A DNA stretch of 7,718 nucleotides, from NCBI GenBank assembly GCA_031278275.1, contig JAITKW010000018.1, positions 1 through 7,718 on the forward strand, given 5' to 3'. Every line of letters begins with the position of its first letter. Position 1 is the first letter of the stretch. The notes below the pieces were generated by a model. That model worked only from the letters and a program-made list of their open reading frames with translations. It was not told the DNA's origin and ran no database searches. The stretch is from Candidatus Nomurabacteria bacterium (GTDB lineage: Bacteria; Patescibacteriota; Saccharimonadia; Saccharimonadales; Saccharimonadaceae). Both the position numbers and the translations under genes were made by a program. Shown here piece by piece: positions 5,825 through 7,718 of the stretch.

Positions 5825-6859
5825 ATGTTTGACAAAAAAACAATTCGTGATATAGACGTGGCGAATAAGAACGTTTTAGTGCGTGTGGATTATAATGTGC
5901 CGATTGAGAATGGTAAGGTAACAGACGATTTGAGGATTAAAGAATCGCTTGCGACTATTAGATATTTGTTGGAGCGTGGCGCGCGCAAGATTTTCTTGAT
6001 TTCTCACCTCGGACGACCAGACGGCAAGACGGTGCCAGAATTGTCGCTAGCGCCGGTGGCAGACAAACTGCGAGAATTATTGGAACTGCCGGTGTCGTTC
6101 GCGGAAACTAAGGGCGAAGAAAAAGTCGTGCTGCTGGAGAACTTGCGCTTTTCGCCACAAGAAGAGGAAAATGATGCGGAGTTTGCCAAAAAATTGGTTG
6201 AATTAACAAAAGCGGAATTGTTCGTGCAAGACGGCTTTGGTGTGGTACACCGCGCTCATGCCTCAACTGTCGCCATCACCCAATTTTTGCCGAGTGTGGC
6301 GGGATTTTTGTTGGAAAAAGAAGTGGAAAACATTAAAAAAGCGGTGGAAAATCCCGCGCGACCGCTCCTTTTCATCTTGGGTGGAGCGAAAGTTGACGAT
6401 AAGGTGCCGCTGCTTAATCGTTTCCAAACTTTGGCTGATACCATTGCAATCGGTGGCAAAATTGCCAACACTTATCAAAAAACCTCTGACAAAGAAGTTT
6501 TGCCGGTGGATTTTGTTTATGGTGAAGATGGCAAGGCGTATGACATCGGCGAAAAATCTACTGAAAAAATCATAGAACTGATAAATGTGGCGCAAACTAT
6601 CATTTGGAACGGCACGCTCGGCATGACCGAAGACCCTCGTTTCGCCAAAGCGTCCGAAAGGGTCGCGACAGCCATCGGTCAATCAAAAGCGTTCTCAATT
6701 ATCGGCGGTGGCGACACGGCGGGATTTGTGCTTGAATACCAAAAATCTCACCCCGAACTGCGATATTCCTTGATTTCCACCGGTGGGGGCGCGTCACTGG
6801 AACTAATGTCGGGCGAAGAATTACCCGGCGTGAAAGCATTATTAACTTTTATGGCTTAA
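5825..6859 (+). CDS. pgk: Phosphoglycerate kinase, shortened
   Basis: PGK transfers phosphate from 1,3-bisphosphoglycerate to ADP, giving 3-phosphoglycerate and ATP, in the cytoplasm. At 344 residues it is about 45-70 shorter than the common 390-417. Substrate residues are kept: R20/D22/N24 in RVDYNVP, HLGRPDG (61-67), R108 in LLENLRF, H142/R143 in HRAHAS, K189 and K193 in LGGAKVDDK. The nucleotide domain keeps WNG (261-263), GGGDT (294-298) and STGGGASLE (318-326). Missing pieces lie before KVVLLENLRF (near 96-100), between NTY (217) and LPVDF (226-230), where the G.xiG.SL.E helix normally sits, and in the loop after LPVDF. The usual GPxGVFE reads GTLGMTE. Because the frame and all catalytic residues are intact I read this as evolutionary trimming, not decay. 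It follows pyk in an operon and overlaps clpP tail to tail. Confidence 0.95.
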   Translation: MFDKKTIRDIDVANKNVLVRVDYNVPIENGKVTDDLRIKESLATIRYLLERGARKIFLISHLGRPDGKTVPELSLAPVADKLRELLELPVSFAETKGEEKVVLLENLRFSPQEEENDAEFAKKLVELTKAELFVQDGFGVVHRAHASTVAITQFLPSVAGFLLEKEVENIKKAVENPARPLLFILGGAKVDDKVPLLNRFQTLADTIAIGGKIANTYQKTSDKEVLPVDFVYGEDGKAYDIGEKSTEKIIELINVAQTIIWNGTLGMTEDPRFAKASERVATAIGQSKAFSIIGGGDTAGFVLEYQKSHPELRYSLISTGGGASLELMSGEELPGVKALLTFMA

Positions 6860-7439
6860 TCACTTCGTCAATCAGCCCGTATTTCACCGCCTCTTCCGCG
6901 CTCAGCCAAAAATCACGGTCAACGTCTTTTTCGATTTCTTTCAAGGATTTTCCGGTATTTTTTGCCAAGATTTCGTTCAAGCGTTTTTTGAGGAAGATGG
7001 CTTCTTTTAAGGTAATTTCTTGGTCGGTGACTTTCCCCTCAGTGCCAGAACTGGGTTGATGAATCATCAAACGTGCATTCGGTAGCACAAAGCGCTTGCC
7101 TTTTGTACCAGACGACAACAAAAACGCCCCCATGGAAGCCTGCAAACCAATGCCAATTGTCTGGACATTTGGCTTAATATATTGCATAGTATCATAAATC
7201 GCCAGCCCGTCATACACCGACCCGCCAGGCGAATTGATATAAAACTTGATATCTTTTTTCGGGTCTTGATAAGCGAGGTGCAAAAGTTGCGCCACCACCA
7301 ACGAAGCGGTGTGCGAATTGACTTCTTCGCTGAGAAAAATCACCCTTTCATTCAAAAGCCTTGAGAAAATGTCAAAAGCTCTTTCGCCCTGACTAGTTTC
7401 CTCAATCACGGTTGGCACTAAATAATTCTTCGGTTTCAT
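6849..7439 (-). CDS. clpP: ATP-dependent Clp protease proteolytic subunit ClpP
   Basis: ClpP is the serine peptidase that forms a double heptamer and degrades proteins fed by a Clp ATPase (ClpX or ClpC). From the ATG at 7439 the protein has 196 residues, a normal length, beginning MKPKNYLVPTVIEETSQGER as mature ClpPs do. The catalytic triad is Ser102 in GLQASMGAFLLSSG, His127 in LMIHQP and Asp176 in DRDFWLSA; the gaps of 25 and 49 equal those of E. coli Ser97/His122/Asp171. INSPGGSV (68-75) forms the substrate-strand region. A longer frame from TTG at 7466 is rejected because AAGGA sits 5 nt before ATG 7439 and family N-termini match there. It is monocistronic in this view, transcribed from a promoter under a CIRCE-like operator, and its 3' end overlaps pgk by 11 bp. 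No Clp ATPase is visible. Confidence 0.97.
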   Translation of the reverse strand: MKPKNYLVPTVIEETSQGERAFDIFSRLLNERVIFLSEEVNSHTASLVVAQLLHLAYQDPKKDIKFYINSPGGSVYDGLAIYDTMQYIKPNVQTIGIGLQASMGAFLLSSGTKGKRFVLPNARLMIHQPSSGTEGKVTDQEITLKEAIFLKKRLNEILAKNTGKSLKEIEKDVDRDFWLSAEEAVKYGLIDEVIKP

Positions 7440-7443
7440 TTTG

Positions 7444-7449
7444 TTCCTT
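7444..7449 (-). promoter_or_regulatory. Shine-Dalgarno that decides the clpP start
   Basis: Read on the minus strand this is AAGGAA, followed by CAAA and the ATG at 7439. It supports a 196-residue ClpP and lies inside the nine-codon extension that would result from the TTG at 7466. Confidence 0.8.
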
Positions 7450-7487
7450 TCAATATTTGGCTGCAATAATTTATATCATACGTTGTG

Positions 7488-7516
7488 ATTATAACGCACT
7501 TTAGCACTCATTGCAA
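7488..7516 (-). promoter_or_regulatory. clpP promoter (sigma70/sigmaA type)
   Basis: On the minus strand a perfect TATAAT (7488-7493) has TTGCAA (7511-7516, four of six to TTGACA) upstream at a 17-bp spacing. Predicted +1 is near 7481, giving a leader of about 42 nt with a good Shine-Dalgarno. The -35 box and much of the spacer lie within the CIRCE-like element at 7501-7527. Confidence 0.72.
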
Positions 7517-7527
7517 GCGACTGCTAG
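7501..7527. promoter_or_regulatory. CIRCE-like HrcA operator over the clpP promoter
   Basis: TTAGCACTC (7501-7509), nine bases, then GACTGCTAG (7519-7527). The left arm and the 9-bp spacing match the classic CIRCE consensus TTAGCACTC-N9-GAGTGCTAA exactly, and the right arm has two mismatches in nine. It covers about -20 to -46 of the clpP promoter, where a bound HrcA repressor would block RNA polymerase. It lies 18 bp upstream of the -35 of the divergent 7619 gene, so an effect on that gene is less certain. HrcA itself is not in the window. Confidence 0.75.
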
Positions 7528-7532
7528 TTGGT

Positions 7533-7551
7533 CGTCAAGGACATCTTGACG
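7533..7551. repeat. Perfect 7-bp inverted repeat over the -35 box of the 7619 gene (possible operator)
   Basis: CGTCAAG (7533-7539) and CTTGACG (7545-7551) are separated by GACAT. The right arm contains the TTGACG -35 hexamer of the divergent promoter, so a dimeric regulator bound here would compete with sigma factor. It lies upstream of the predicted +1, so it acts as DNA and would not be transcribed into a hairpin from that promoter. The factor is unknown. Confidence 0.5.
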
Positions 7552-7574
7552 TGCTTGTTCTTATGAATTATACT
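7546..7574 (+). promoter_or_regulatory. Near-consensus sigma70-type promoter of the 7619 gene
   Basis: TTGACG (7546-7551, five of six) and TATACT (7569-7574, five of six) are spaced by an ideal 17 bp. Predicted +1 is near 7581, giving a leader of about 38 nt. It diverges from the clpP promoter, with CIRCE between the two. Confidence 0.75.
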
Positions 7575-7602
7575 ACTTATAGTTACGTTAAAGTTAGGCA
7601 TT

Positions 7603-7608
7603 AAGGAG
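7603..7608 (+). promoter_or_regulatory. Shine-Dalgarno supporting the short ORF at 7619
   Basis: AAGGAG at 7603-7608, continuing AGG to 7611, stands 10 nt (or about 7 nt from the second GAGG) before ATG 7619. Together with the promoter it shows that this ATG starts a real gene although only 33 codons are visible. Confidence 0.75.
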
Positions 7609-7618
7609 AGGTAAACTA

Positions 7619-7718
<100 letters not shown>

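Noticed and set aside
6263..6682. A 139-codon minus-strand open frame within pgk.
   Set aside because: It is wholly antisense to conserved PGK coding sequence and has no recognisable motif or start signals.
7440..7466. Longer ClpP starting at TTG 7466 (205 residues).
   Set aside because: The family N-terminus and the AAGGA Shine-Dalgarno both favour ATG 7439; the extra nine codons contain that Shine-Dalgarno.

Overview
This window looks like chromosomal core sequence from a reduced-genome bacterium of the Patescibacteria/CPR radiation, most likely a Saccharibacteria (TM7) relative. The reasons are very tight gene packing, 11-nt gene overlaps, a phosphoglycerate kinase much shorter than usual, divergent FolC, RsmD and pyruvate kinase motifs, and a moderately AT-rich composition judged by eye. 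This placement is an inference from general character; no rRNA or ribosomal protein is present to confirm it. UGA serves as a stop (end of recG) and no conserved gene contains an in-frame UGA, so the code appears standard rather than the UGA=Gly code of Gracilibacteria.

Layout: (1) 2-1096, C-terminal half of the RecG helicase, cut by the window edge. (2) 1167-3748, a three-gene overlapping cluster: an unnamed 268-aa protein that I read as a cytoplasmic zinc-phospholipase C/S1-P1-nuclease-like fold, then rsmD (16S rRNA guanine methyltransferase), then a divergent FolC-type Mur ligase. (3) 3775-4320, a five-helix membrane protein of the PF06541 'putative ABC-transporter permease' type. (4) 4405-6859, lower glycolysis pair pyk-pgk. 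(5) 6849-7439 on the minus strand, clpP, converging on pgk with an 11-bp overlap. (6) 7440-7618, a divergent regulatory region holding two good sigma70-type promoters, a CIRCE-like HrcA operator over the clpP promoter and a perfect inverted repeat over the other -35 box. (7) 7619 to the end, the start of an unrecognised gene that runs into a (GA)n tract and is cut by the window edge.

Two start-signal classes appear. rsmD, folC, pgk, clpP and the 7619 gene have Shine-Dalgarno sequences. The first gene of each plus-strand transcription unit inside the window (1167, 3775, 4405) has no Shine-Dalgarno but a -10 hexamer only 6-7 nt before the ATG, which predicts leaderless mRNAs. No stretch over 300 bases lacks a gene, and I saw no tRNA, rRNA, CRISPR, insertion sequence or convincing intrinsic terminator.

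The points most worth checking are the unrecognised Zn-PLC-like protein, the CIRCE/HrcA control of clpP, the predicted leaderless promoters and the minimised PGK. The window reads mainly as housekeeping genes rather than a new defence or mobile system.
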